Source: Irpex lacteus
Lineage: Eukaryota; Basidiomycota; Agaricomycetes; Polyporales; Irpicaceae
Length of the DNA: 64,000 nt
Reading direction: 5' to 3'
Assembly (NCBI GenBank): GCA_001986395.2
Contig: MQVO02000008.1
Coordinates: 496,001-560,000 of the forward strand
The position numbers and the translations under genes are program-made. The notes beneath the pieces were generated by a model. That model saw only the letters and a program-made list of their open reading frames with translations. It made no database searches and had not been told where the DNA came from. Below, in pieces: positions 25,101 through 37,500 of the stretch; positions within the stretch are counted from its first letter, which is position 1, and each line of letters begins with the position of its first letter.

Positions 25101-26556
25101 GATGCTAACTGAACGTGATGATCTAGAGCGCACTTACCCGTCAACAAAGAAGAGAGTGCGAACGACACAATCGTTGTCGCAATGATCTCGTGAGGATGAT
25201 CCTCGCCTATTTCGTTCGCAATGTCCGTCGCCAGAATGTGAAAGAATGGCTACACAATACATCAATACAGAAATCGACACTCATGACCCGCTTCCACCAA
25301 CAGAACACTCACCACAACTTCGATCATCATGCTCCCGTTGGCGCCGGCGAAGCCGCTTCCGCCAAGTGAGTACACGAGCTGTGATATAATCGCACTAAAG
25401 GAGCGGGTTAAGTTGGCACAGAAGACTACGGATCTCAAGCGTATGACCACTCACGAGACGAAGAACATCGACACGCCGACCCCACCGAGCCCAGTGAATA
25501 CACCGGCTGCAGGAAAGGCAATCATACCATCTAGAAGGGATAGTCGCGTGAACGAGTGTTAGGCAGCGAATTGGCACGGAAGTTACGCACAAGATATTCC
25601 ATCAAGAATATTCAGTAACGTGCCTAATATCACCGCGGGCAGTGCGCGGACAGCTGACGTGAAGAACCCTCCCAGTCGAGCCGACGGTGAATAGCCCTTC
25701 CAACGAGGGACGACACCTTTGGAGTCTCTCTTGGAAACGGGCGCCGACTGGTGATCACCGTTCGCTTCGGTGGATCCGTACGAGGGTCGAGCAGCCTCTA
25801 CGTCCAGAAGAGGTGCTCGCTCGGAAGACTGAGTCACTGCGTGTTGTATGCTTGTAGCCGAGGAGTCGTCCGTGACTACGATTTGCGCTGGAGTTGGGTA
25901 GGGACGTGCAGTGGTGGGGGTAGCAAGAGACTCGGAGGATGCCCGTGAGGACGCGCTCTGGTTTCGTTTCGCGAGTAGTAAAGATAGCCCTGACGGTTCC
26001 GCCGAGCTCGGTCCTTGCAACGGTCGACCCCGAGGGGTCGCAGCACCTTCAGGAGTCGATGAAGCCGTCAAGTCCGTTGCACTGTCAGTAGCCGCCACAG
26101 AGGATGCAGCTATGGACTCCTGGTCGTCCGCTTCTGCCACCGCCGAAGGAAAAATGAACGAGTCGGAGGTATACGACGACAACGGCGACCGAAGCGAGAG
26201 ACTAGATAGTTGCATCGTGCTGTCGCGAATAGTCTGCTGAGCATGTGGGGCAGCTATGTTCCTAGGCCGTAGTTGCTTGGTAGGCGAAGACATAAAGCTC
26301 ACCGGCTGGAGTAGCCTGGTATGAGAGTCATGGTTAGAGCATGGGATGGGTCGTGGTTGGATGCAATAAATACTTACCCAGCTCGGGCAAGAGGAGAGCC
26401 CCCTTGGGTTGAAGCCAACAGAAGTGCTAAGTCGCGAGGTGGTGAGGAACCTGCGTCATTAGTACCTGTGTTCGCGTTTTCACTTCTGATAGGTTGGGCC
26501 GAGGCGCCTTCGGCTTGGGTATGCGACTCTGGTCGCGACAGCCGACGAGGCATCAT
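22162..26556 (-). CDS. SulP transporter with STAS and cNMP-binding domains, frameshifted near the end
   Basis: This is a large membrane transporter of the SulP family with the layout of yeast Ygr125w/Vsb1 (a vacuolar basic-amino-acid transporter). The N-terminus has MMPRRLSRPESHTQAEG, DLALLLASTQGGSPLARAG, then a long disordered Ser/Thr region. The membrane domain begins ALPAVILGTLLNILDGIS and includes LGGSGFAGANGSMMIEVVPF and LAVSLNHDVDTDKELVAHGY. A STAS domain follows (FFILDLSLVAGVDMSAAEAF). It ends with a cyclic-nucleotide-binding-like domain (PEGYVLWRQGEEPDGLYIL, then GELSALSNTTRNATCTV). Between VAGTVAG and ELSAL, near 22421-22430, the sequence is one base short and the frame shifts. If translated as written the protein runs into unrelated residues and stops at 22283. 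The intended frame continues through a final intron to LDYDILLSALASRQ and the TGA at 22162. Length would be about 1,100 residues over many exons. Confidence 0.85.
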
Positions 26557-26994
26557 GTCATACAGAACCTAGCGAATGACAGTCGGGCGACGAGAGCCCT
26601 CTAAACACCTATGTCGCAAATTGCGAGTGACGGAGGAGAACAGAAAGAGTCAGTTAGACCTGCTTTCGAGTGGGTGATCGCCTAATGATGCAACTCCGAG
26701 TCAGGGTCCGGAACAAATTATTAGCTTATCTGCAGCATACCTTATCTGCCTCCGTTGCGCTTTTGCATGCGATTCAACTGTGCAATTGGCCGGGTTGAAT
26801 AGGCTAATAGGCTTTCAGCGCAATGTTGCGGTGAAAGTCGGTAGTTTCCTAAAGCGTCAAATTCATCCAGCGTTTTTGAAAAGGACCGCCTCTTGTCCCA
26901 AAATAGCATCACCGACGCCGCCTGGCCCGACTCTTGTCTCACAAAAGCAGTCCTCCGAGCTGTTATTGTCATGTTTGTATTTCCGAACATCCTT
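26557..26994. promoter_or_regulatory. Divergent promoter region, SulP-type / DUF3433-like
   Basis: The SulP-type gene (-) and the DUF3433-like gene (+) start on opposite sides of this 438-bp gap, so it should contain both promoters. I cannot identify individual factor sites. Confidence 0.45.
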
Positions 26995-29514
26995 ATGCTG
27001 CGAAAGCCGTGCACTGGTAGGTGGCGTACTTACGCACTGCGAGCACAGATATCTTGACAGTTAACGTTGATCATCAGGAAGTCAAACGGGTCAGACCGAG
27101 CACACCGACGGCTGTTCGCAGCAACACAGGTCGCTACTCACACGAGGCTACGACTTATTACGTTCTTAATCTTTCCTCGTACCTCTTCAACGCTGGTCGG
27201 TGGCTCTGGGTCTCAAATCTACTCGTCAAGGTCATACTGAAGCCTATGGAGGCTCTTCGTCGCACATTCAAGCCTCGTCGCAGGCCTGATCCGCTATCCG
27301 AGCCTAAGAGAGCGTCGAGGCGATTTCGGGACAGTGTTCATGTTATACCTACTCCAGGAGTGGAAACTCGACGACCAGAAGAATATGTGCGTACTATACA
27401 CTCATGACTATCGTGTGTTGTGCTTAACCGTATGTGGCAACAGAACACCTGGCCATTAACATGGAAGGTGTTTGGGCTCGCAGCATTGATGATCATCATC
27501 GGTATTGCAGTCGAGATAGCACTCGCGATATCGAACGCGAATCACGGTACGTCAGAAGCTCTCATCGCAACACGATTCTCGTGTACTGACGTTCAGCTAG
27601 GCTTTACCGTAGCGCAACGAAACATATTCGCCTTTACGCATGTTCAAGTGTCCTTCCTGACATCATTCTTCCCAACGATGTTCATCCTACCACTCTCACT
27701 TCTATGGAACGTCTCCGACTACGTCCTGCGCTGGTACCAGCCTTACATCGTCCTTTCTGAAGGCAACGCACGAGCGGAGGAGAGTCTAATGATGGACTAC
27801 GTGATGAACAACCGAGTTTCGACCTTACTCAAAGTCACGAAACGACGCCAATACATCATCTACTTTTCCATGATCACAGCCCTCGCATCCGACCTATTCC
27901 AGCCTCTCGCCGGTGGACTGTTGTCCGTCAAAGCTGTATCCATGGAAGAGCCCATATCAGTCCAAGGCACTTCTACCCTCGGGCTCATACCTGACTTCAA
28001 GTCACTTAACGCTTTTCTTGCCGCTGCCGGATTCACCGAAGCGGCTGCATTTCAAGGTCTCCCGGACCCTCCGTTTGTCAATGCCGGGTGGGCTTCTGCA
28101 CAGTTCCACACGGACCCGTATGGCATGCAGAGCTCTGTTGCTGCAGATACAACGGGTATTCGTACCAAGGCGAATTGCGCCGCCCCTCCTTCTGCTCCTA
28201 CGGTCGATACCTCCAACCCTGCGAACTTCTCCATCACCACCACCCTCCAAGACGGCTGCTCTTCACGTGTAACCTTCGATCCGACCAGTGCCGAACAGCA
28301 GTACGGCACTGCGCCTGCGGATACTAGTAGCTGCGGGTTACCAGCAGACTTCCCGCAGGAGTATGCGCCAGTGATGTTCTGGTTCTACCACAATAATACG
28401 CAGAATCAGCCGCAAGCAAGTGCCGTTATCTGCAGGCCTACGCTTGAGCTTTTCAATATCGTTGCCAACGTGGACCTCACTAACAACAATCTCACCGACG
28501 TCACTATCGAAAATGCTTATACTGCTCCCAATAACGTGTCCGGGGATCCACTAAATGGAAAGGTCTTCAATGCGTGAGTTTGTCGCCGCTTGGAATAGCT
28601 CAGTACACTGACGACTAGAGGTAGAGTGCTCTTCGGAGATTTGCCTGGCAAGGACAAGTTCATTCAAGCTCGTGCCACGGCCGTAGGCTCGCAGATACCG
28701 GGAGCGATCTTCCGGTTTGCGTCGCAAGACGCTGACACGCTCCAACGACTCTTCGACGCCCCAGATGGGTTCCTGAATCTGACGTCTAACATCTACGTAC
28801 GTTCTACACCAATCGTTCTTGCCGACAAAGTGCTCATTTCTCTGTTATGAGCAGACGCAACATTTGTCCATCACTGCCAAAACCGTCTATTTCGTGCCTG
28901 CGAACCAGACATTGTCGGCAAAGAGGACGTCTCTGCAAGAGCGGCTGATCATGGAGTACGTCGTGTTATTTCACCATTCTATGCACAATACAGGAGTACT
29001 AACGTGTTGTCTGAATAGCAAATTCGCCGGACACGCTCTCGCCGTAATCCTGATCGTCGTCGGTTTCGTAGGCATCGCATTCCACCTCGCCCACAGACAA
29101 GTCCGCCGTCGTCTTCATCTGACCGCGCATCCCGGTACAATTGCGTCGATCGTAGCTTTGACCTCGCATTCTGGGTTCGGCGAGCTACTGTACCCATTCG
29201 ACGACAAGGCTACTATGCGTGCGAAGCTGAGCAACTTGCGCTTCAGTCTCGATAGACGCACGGGTGCGATTATTGCTGATGAGGTTGAAGGTGGGGACGA
29301 AGTTGCGTTGAACGTTATGAACGATCCGTACCTCGATAATGGTGATGATGGGAGCAAGTCGGAATTGTCGAGGGTTGAGTCGAGAGCGCCTTTACTGAGC
29401 ACGGAGAGTGGGAGGTCGCGGGGGTCTAGTCCGTCTCCGTCGCCACACGATCTTTCTGCGGGGCTGCCTTATGAGGTGGAACCGCTTGTGTTTGAACATT
29501 CAAGACAGGGTTGA
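26995..29514 (+). CDS. DUF3433-like multi-spanning membrane protein
   Basis: This is a predicted membrane protein of unknown function resembling fungal DUF3433 proteins. A short first exon (26995-27016, MLRKPCT) spliced to 27061 gives the only ATG I could connect; its 44-nt intron is short, so the start is uncertain. Further exons carry membrane segments VFGLAALMIIIGIAVEIAL, QVSFLTSFFPTMFILPLSLL and HALAVILIVVGFVGIAFHLA. They also carry the DUF3433-type stretch YQPYIVLSEGNARAEESLMM and a large extracellular-looking region with Cys and N-glycosylation sites. One intron (about 27546-27599) is a multiple of three without a stop, so its retention would leave the frame open. Introns also occur after 28572, 28797 and 28949. 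The Ser/Arg-rich tail ends at the TGA at 29512-29514. About 730 residues. Confidence 0.7.
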
Positions 29515-30035
29515 TGATTGTTTGTAGCTGTATCGGTGACTGTGTCTCATTTTCTTAACTTGTATCTCTTGTGTTTGTTATCGTCTGGGCACTCATTGGA
29601 CTTGTAGAACACATACCCTGTTGATCCGTATCACCATATATGCATGAACTTGTGTACTATCTTTTTCTTTGTGTTCTTACAGTGACCGATATATCTCGAG
29701 ACAAGGATCGTGTGGGGAATGCATCGATATAAGGTGAGCGTACAGCATGCTTACATCTTCTGAGAGCTGACCGAGGTTTCTTTAGGTGATAAGTCGATTC
29801 TGGGATGCGTATACCCTCACCAGACTGGGCCTATAAGCGTTGAACCCGCTCATAAGTTTCCTACGTATCGGGGTCGTGTTTATTCGAGCAGTCGGCCTCA
29901 GATGTGTGTTAAGAATACAAGAACTGATCATTATACTTTTTATTAGAATCTAACAACCAACGTAAACGCATAATCCCAGCCTCACAAAAAGCGCAGGCAA
30001 TTCGTAACAGTCGTACAAACATTACTGTAAACCCT
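29515..30035. terminator. Convergent 3' region, DUF3433-like / ferric reductase
   Basis: The two flanking genes converge here, so this 521-bp gap should hold both 3' UTRs and transcription ends. It is AT-rich around 29930-29960, but I cannot assign exact polyadenylation sites. Confidence 0.35.
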
Positions 30036-32644
30036 CTACCATCCGAAAGACTCCTCGTAAAGCTCGATCCTGGAGGCATCGATCTTCGAACCGACTGCCC
30101 TCACAACCTCGCGCCTGACATCGTCCGCCAGGCGTCCAGGACCACAGACGACAACAGCGAGTCGGCTGACATCCGTGATGAGCTGTGAAATCTCCTCCTC
30201 CAGCAAGGCGGCAATATCGGGACGGGTGTAAGAGACGACGGCATTAGTGGTCTTATCCAGACCATTGTGGCGAGTAGCATGCGCCAATGCCTGCTCGACG
30301 TGGTTGACCTTCTCATCGCCACGTGTCATGAAGAAGTCGAGACGGGTGTCTGCACGGCCCACAAACTGCACGAGATCCTTCTCCACGACGTCGGCGACGA
30401 ACCTTGGCTCGCGGGCAGCCCACGCGAACCTCAGCTTCCTCCCCTCGGACTTGCCCTCGAGCGCGAGCTTCTCGAATTCGTACAGATAGGCGAGGAGGCC
30501 AGTGACACCGCTACCACCCGAGATCATGAGCACGCGCTCGTATTGACGAAGGTCAGCGGCGACACCGTATGGTCCTTCGAGGAGGATGCGGATGTCCTTG
30601 GTGTAGCCCGGGGCCTTGAGCAGCTGCTTCTTGAGAGTACTGGTCATACCCTTATACGGGCGGATGAGGAACATCAGCTCCTGCTGAGTCGGGTGCAGCT
30701 CGATCTCTCCAGTGGAGATGGATTTGGTATCGGTGACGGTGGGAGACGCAAGGTCATTCTCGTGGAGGGACCCCTCGTGCGCACGAACGCTGCCATCCTT
30801 AGGAATCTGTTTCCAGGTACCAAGAGTGAAAGGATGGTTCTCCCACAGACGGAACATGGAGGCGGTCGGCGTGTAGATGTAGTAGTGGATGCCGGCACCG
30901 ACGAGGAAGTTTGTAGAGGGACGGACGGTGAGACGGATGATGTCGCCCTCGGGGTCGTATGTCGCAGTTGCGGCGCTGCGCTTGAGAGGGTCGTTCTTGC
31001 CAGGGAGTATGACGCGATAGTTGAGGACCACGATACGGGCAAGACGGAGGAAACGGTCGAAGACCCAGAAGCCAGCGCATACCCAGAGGTAAGCGTCATA
31101 TTCGCCATCCATGATCTTTACATGGCTGAAACAACAGATTAGAAACACGTATGTGAATGACAGGAGGGTACTTACAGGAAGAGGAAGATCAGAATCACAA
31201 GCGAGAACGCAACGTGAATTGCGAGGAAGAGCTCGTAGACCTTCGCGCGCAATGGAAGGATCGATAGACCCAGGAGAACGGACATGAGGACAGTGGCCTA
31301 AAGACAATATAGGTAAGCAGGTCATGAGCTAGATGCACATCCACTTACTGCAATCCCTGTCCAGAACCATTGTTCGGGTAACTCCGTATTGTACGCGCTC
31401 CAGTCTCCGGTTTCTGGCATGCACGGTCAGTGGGTGCATATCACGTATCAAAACACTAGCTTACCTCGCCAGTAAATAACAGTGTAACCGACGGAATGTA
31501 AGATACCCTGAACGGTGGCTATACGGGCTGCGTAGCGGTGGAAGACGTTGAAGGTAGAGAACGACCACCCGGTGAGCCATAGAAGGACATCATTTCGCCC
31601 GGCGAACAGCCATACCAGAGGGAGATTGGCAAAGCAGATAATACCGGTGCGGTCAGAGAAGTAACGCCAGAACTGATCGGTGGTCACGACCCAGCTAGGC
31701 GGATGGTTAGCAACAAGGCCTACGTACAGTATGGGATGCACTCACTAGGTGTTGCCAGGGAACTCTTTCCAATCCACCGCGCAGAAGATGAAGTTGAGCG
31801 CGAAATAGACGAAGACCAGGATAGACTGCAGCCGTGTTGGGATTGTGCACCATCCCCAAGGCTGGATGTGACGATAGCCGAAGGTTGCGGGAAGGAGGAC
31901 GTGCTTCGCCCACAGATTGTTGACCTTGTTCAGGAGTCCGGTGTTCGGCGCTGTGCCTTTGCCGACGATGGACGCGGAGTGCTCAGCGTCGATGACAAGT
32001 GGACGCTTGGCGAGGAGTCGATGGGTCACATACGCAGTGAGACGATGGAGCACGCCGAGGAACAGGACACCTGCAGCCATAACGTACATACTCCATCCGA
32101 ATGCATGGTGCATATGCATCTCATGTTGCCATACGTACTAGAGAACCGTCAGCGTGGGTGGATCAATAGCTCGAATAAAACTTACCAGAGTCTTCTCGCT
32201 CAGTTCCCAGTTCTCTTGTGGAGTTACTACGGTCGTATTCTGGATCTCCACTGCGGTGGTCGGGTCAACAACAGGGACGTTCTCGACACTCCCAAACTCG
32301 GCGACAATGTCCTGGATAACGTCTGCGTAGGTGCCGTTCAAAGTCGCGGGGCCATACAACTGACAGTACGCCTCGAGATAGCCGAAACTCTCTTCTGGCG
32401 TGTACCGGGAGCTGCATCGAAGGTCAAAGCAGGCGTATACCGAGCTGACAGCAAGCCGCGAGCTGCAACGCGCGGGAATATAATCCAGCTCCGGATCGAA
32501 GTCCCCGAACGTCAATGCGGATATGGTGTCGTAACAAGCATATGCGCAGAGCTGAGGCTTGTTATAGTATATCTCCCCATTAACACCAGCGGTGAAGATT
32601 GCCAGCAGCAACGCAAGGCTTTGACAGAGATATCCGTAGAGCAT
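30036..32644 (-). CDS. FRE-type ferric/cupric reductase
   Basis: This is a plasma-membrane metalloreductase that moves electrons from NADPH through FAD and two haems to extracellular ferric or cupric ions, feeding reductive iron uptake. The protein has a signal peptide (MLYGYLCQSLALLLAIFTAG) and a Cys-rich extracellular domain with N-glycosylation sites. The ferric-reductase membrane domain contains the paired-histidine helix FHRYAARIATVQGILHSVGY and the later HVAFSLVILIFL stretch. Next come the FAD motif HPFTLGTW, the NADPH-binding SGGSGVTGLLAYL and VVCGPGRLADDVR, and the C-terminal EESFGW. About six exons join cleanly; the intron near 31700-31747 restores TYWVVTTDQFW. Length of about 770 residues fits the family. 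No ferroxidase or iron permease is next to it in this window. Confidence 0.93.
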
Positions 32645-34543
32645 CGTGAAGAGGGATCCCGGGTCGAAGGACGGATGCGGGGGCCAAGACGAACATCATC
32701 GCTTGCCATTTAAGAGGTATTCGGAACCGCAGAAAACAAACAAATTAACATGCTCTGGACCTGTCTCCAAAGGCGAGATGCCCCGGAAAACCGACGAGGA
32801 GAAGGGTCACTGGCCAATGATTTTACGCGCAGGTGGTGGATGAAGCTAGCGTGCCTTAATCTGATAAGATTATGCGGACATCGTGGGCGCTTTATATATC
32901 TGATTAGATTTCCAGAGGCAAGTTCGATCTTTGTGATGCGTTCTCCTCCGATAACTAGGAGATCTTGCCCTCGTCCAACCAATCGCACATTCAGAAAAGA
33001 CTCCAGGATCTATGGAGCTATTGACAGGACAATCTCACTATTTGTTATCCAGGCGTTGAGAAATTCCAAAAGCATTACGAGCAGGAGAACTGCCAAGCCA
33101 AGGTACGCATTTACCCACTCTGCGGCCACAGTAATTCCACGTCGTCCTGCCTCATTGTTACTTTGCAAGCGAGACTGGCCCAGTCTCAATATCTCAAGCT
33201 TCTCAAGGCTGGCCAAAACGTCGTGCGCCACTGCTATTGAATGATCGCTTACAAAAACCTCCGGGAAGAAGCTCATGCTTGTGCTACGGACCACTTCCCT
33301 GACTGATCTCATCACCCGCACAGCATTGTACAATCCCTATATGACCATGTAGCCTTGAGGGCGCTCCAAACTCAACACAGGCACGTGTAGAGCTCTGGTC
33401 CTACCGCTTTGAAATGGTGCAAATGACTCCGGAGAAGTGGAATCTCTCCCGGGTCCTCCTGCGCATTATGATCTCGTAAGTACCAATATCGTAGAAAGAG
33501 ATAATTTGGCTTTTTAACTGCCATAAACGCACTTTTCTTAGGCCTCTCCTCGACACGGAGAGATTTCCCCACAAATGCATCAACCCGCCCAATAGGACGG
33601 CTCTCAATGCGCGAGTCCGCCGCTCGTCTACTTCGAATTCTGTCCGATCAATCGTCTTCAAGCCTTAAGGGCGGCATCATGTGCCTGGAGTCTAAGAGGA
33701 CAAATATACATTATATGCAGACTTGTGCGACGGCCGAGAGCATACAGCTACTGGTACACTCTCCTCCGTCTTACGCATGCCTCACAATGTTACCTCGCCA
33801 GCTGTCTGCTCGGTCTGTGCACGGCTTGGAATTATTGTTTTTGCCATGTGCCAATATGACTGGTATCTACGGCTACCCGTCGACGTCTCGTTAATGACTA
33901 CCTCGGTAGGCTGCCACGCCCAGAATAAGTAAGTGCTAAGTCCTTATACCGAGATACATGCTGAATCCCATAACCACAGCTCTAGTGTGCACGCGGCTCC
34001 ATATTTATTACTATTTACTGTAGAAGCTCAGCGCTCAGCCGTCCTGCATTCTGGATGGCGGCATATATGTGTGAGGCTGGTGTTGATGGCATTTCTTAGT
34101 ACCTGTACTTGGCGCCTATTATTCAACTTTTTGAAGAATGCACGCAAACTCAGTAGCAGCTGGTTGTGATCCATCGCTCAAACCGTTAGTAAGACCGATA
34201 GATTCGAGGTTCATCCCACTCTAGTTCATCAAGTCAAAATGAGAATTGTTAAGGCAAGCGGCTATGATAAGCATAAGTACTCCATCCTCAGACTCGTTCA
34301 TGCCGACAAGCAAACATGCGCGAAACGAATATTCCTATCGTATGACTGCGAGTATGATCTACAGTAGTAAAGTTGGAAACGCGAGCTTCATTACGCGTAA
34401 CGTTATTGCAAACACTTACAGTTACTGGTACTAAATTTAACTAGCAAGTAAGTAACCAGCTGCTACGTTATAGTACACCGCGTGTCTCTGGAAGAGCGAC
34501 GAAAACGAAAGAGAAATATGGCGTCATGTAGAAACATAACAGA
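32645..34543. other. Intergenic between ferric reductase and ABC transporter
   Basis: This 1.9-kb stretch is presumably the ferric reductase promoter plus unrelated DNA. A minus-strand open frame at 33010-33333 looks somewhat protein-like (VLASLEKLEILRLGQSRL, then a hydrophobic GLAVLLLVMLLEFLNAW), but I find no domain, no clear start and no splice partner. It might be a relic or a small unannotated membrane protein. Confidence 0.4.
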
Positions 34544-37500
34544 TTATCGCTTATCAAAACGGATAAGACGAGACGCAACTGAAGGCATGATCAGTACAGC
34601 GGCACCGAAGCCACAGAAGGATGCACTCACTGATGGTGACAACGAAGTTGAAGAGAAAGAAGCCGAAGAGAATCCAGACGTCTCTCCAGCGAGTCGAAAA
34701 CTCGATATTGAGCGGTGCGGTATATTGATCTCCGACCTGTAGAGGGATGATCAGCACCATGTTAGAGAAGAGGAGTAGGGATGGCGCACTGCATATTGAC
34801 AATAACGACAGTGATCCGTGGCGTTAGGGTTATCCAGGTAGCCACCGGCAAACGCGACGAAATCCTGCGCCCATTCTGAACATGTCTGGCCAGGGGGAGG
34901 GCTGAAGATGTTGAACTCTTCGGTTTGGCACGTAATCTTTAGCCCACTGGAAGCAAGGTCAGACGTCAAAAACATGCTGATAACTACATGACACGTACTG
35001 TAATTCGGTGGAGAGCATGGCACTTATGGCGCGGGTGTAAGGGTCGAGTTGATAGAGCCATGATCGCCAGAAGCTCTTCAAAGTCGGGTAAGGGATGGTA
35101 ACCCCGCAGAAGGTTGTCAGAATCAACACAAGGAATGGGTTGAAGAGCGCAGCAGTCTGAATATTCGGGGATATGGAACCAATAAATTGGCCAAAGGTGA
35201 CTACGATATTTCAGCATAACGCGCGATGACCGGAGAACAGACATGGACATACCGCCGAATAGTTCGATAAACAAAACGACGAGGAAAAAGAAACCATTGC
35301 CGTTAGCCCCTGCAGCACCTTGACCAAAACCCATAGGCCAGACCATTAAGACCCAGTAAACAAAGGCACACAAAATCGAGTACGGGATTTCGCCGACGAG
35401 CTGACCGATAGCAAAGACATAGGGTGAGTATATCTTTGAGGAAGATTCACGGATAAATATCCTCCGATTAGAAATCCACAACGGCTCAATCTGAGACATG
35501 AGGAACTGTGGAAGGATCGTTGCCCAAAATCTAGCGGCTCCTTGTCAGCATCACATATGATTGATTGACATAAAAGCAAATCCTCACGCTCCAAAGACGC
35601 GGTTTTGAAGATCGCGCGTACTGGTTCCAAGTTGCAAGAAAGACAGCGATATTTGCAGCGAGATACAGGTGTGAATGAATAGTCGCGTGAAGACGTAGTC
35701 CGGAGAACGCCAGAGTGCCATGTTATTACGTCTGACAACCTCCTTTAGCTGAACCCAGAAAGGCGTCGCATCTGTTGAAACGGTGAGCAACGCCAGGAAT
35801 CGGGCCGAGCGTTAGACTCACAGGTGGTCTCATTATTATACTCTGGAACGGGATGAGCCAAACCCTGTTGGTTGATGTCTTCGATCTCCTGGCGCATGAC
35901 CTTGTACTCTGGGGAATCGCGCCAGATGTCCGCCCAGTCACGATCGCCAATGCGGGGCTCAAGACCAGCACCAATAGCATCGAGCATGTACTGCGAGGAG
36001 ACATCAGTAACTATGCAGCGATAAGGCCAAATTCAGGCTCACCTCGGCAGGATTGACGTTTGCAGGGCACAAAGCACCATAGCGAGCAAAATAGCCTCGG
36101 AGTACGCTTGAGTCAGGTCCGATGTCTCCAAAGTAGACTGTTTCCCCTCCTCTCTCAAGGAGTAGCAACCTGTCAAAGCTCTCGAAAAGCAGAGACGAAG
36201 GCTGATGAATTGTACAAAGAATTGCCTGACCAGAACTCGCCAATTTCTTCAGGAAACGAACCAAATTCCATGCGCTTTGACCGTCAAGACCGGAGGTTGG
36301 CTCGTCGAGGAACAACAGTAACTCGGGCTTGCTTGCCAATTCAACACCGATGGTGAGACGCTTACGAGCTTCGACACCTAAACTAAAGACGAGGGCGTCC
36401 GCGAGATCTTGTAATTCGAGAAGTTCTAGCATTTCTTCAACGTAAGCATCCTTCTCTTCCGTGGGAATACGCGCGGGTTGACGAAGTCGAGCGGAGAACT
36501 GCATGGCTTCGCGAACAGTTGCAGTACCTTCGTGTACATCCATCTGCTCGGCTGTAATGAAGCAAGTTAGATTCTTCCGCCATGAATCTTATAGTTACAA
36601 CCACACACCGTAGGCCGTGCCTCGAGCAAAGTCGCCGCCAACGGGTCGACCGTCGACCAACATGCTACCAGAAACGACACCAATATTCTTACGCTGGGCC
36701 AACACGTCAAGACATGTTGTCTTTCCGGCCCCGGAAGACCCCATCAGAGCGGTCAGGGTACCAGGCTTGACATAGCCGTAGACGTCGTGAAGAAGCCTGC
36801 GTTCGCCGCCAGGAACAGGTACTGTATAATTGATTTTCTGCCAAGTGAAGGTCCTACGATGTGCGGCGGATTCGCTAAAGCCGTAAGGACAGTCAGTTGA
36901 GCAGAAATAGGCTGCGTTACATATGACTAACCCTGTCTCATGTTTGACCGGTGCACCCGGGTTCAAGTCCGATCCTTCGGTGAGCTCCTTTGTGTCAGAC
37001 GGTTTGCGCATCTTCTTGCGATCAGCGAGCTTGATGTTCAACTGCTCGGTCTTCGCCGAGGGCTTAGCGTAGATGATAACTCCAGCATTGCCATGGTATT
37101 GCTGTACAAGACAGGACAATGCCCCATCAGTGTTTGCTTCTCATGAAGTTACACTTGGAGAGATCGACGTACAGGGAAGTATTCGATAAGCAGAACCTGT
37201 GTCACCTGAAATGCAATGAAAAAGCCAACAAGTATAACAAGGTTGCGTCTCCACTGATCGGCGACATTAAGGGAGTATCCAGCCTTGAGGTATGCTGCAC
37301 CGGTGACAGTCGGGCTACCGGGCTCGGAGCCAGATAATGTGCATGCTTGGTTGGGACCGAGGGTATCACTGAGATACGAGGACCGGTAAGGTAGTGAAAT
37401 GAATGAGACGCGGGACGGTAGACTTACGGATACTTGGTGATGTTCAGCAAGTTACGTGGCACGACATAAGATCCATCGCAAGAGAGCTATCAAGCCCCGG

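Noticed and set aside
30267..31142. 291-codon plus-strand open frame inside the ferric reductase
   Set aside because: It is the antisense shadow of the reductase FAD/NADPH domain, whose minus-strand motifs are unmistakable.
31703..32713. 336-codon plus-strand open frame
   Set aside because: It is antisense to the reductase N-terminal and membrane exons and crosses its introns; no domain of its own.
34153..34466. 13-bp inverted match GTAGCAGCTGGTT about 300 bp apart
   Set aside because: It is short, its core is the palindrome CAGCTG, and the flanks show no target duplication, so chance is likely.
36955..36975. tRNA B-box-like GGGTTCAAGTCCGA
   Set aside because: It lies inside a coding exon of the ABC transporter ([11 protein letters not shown] region), and no A-box or cloverleaf fits around it.
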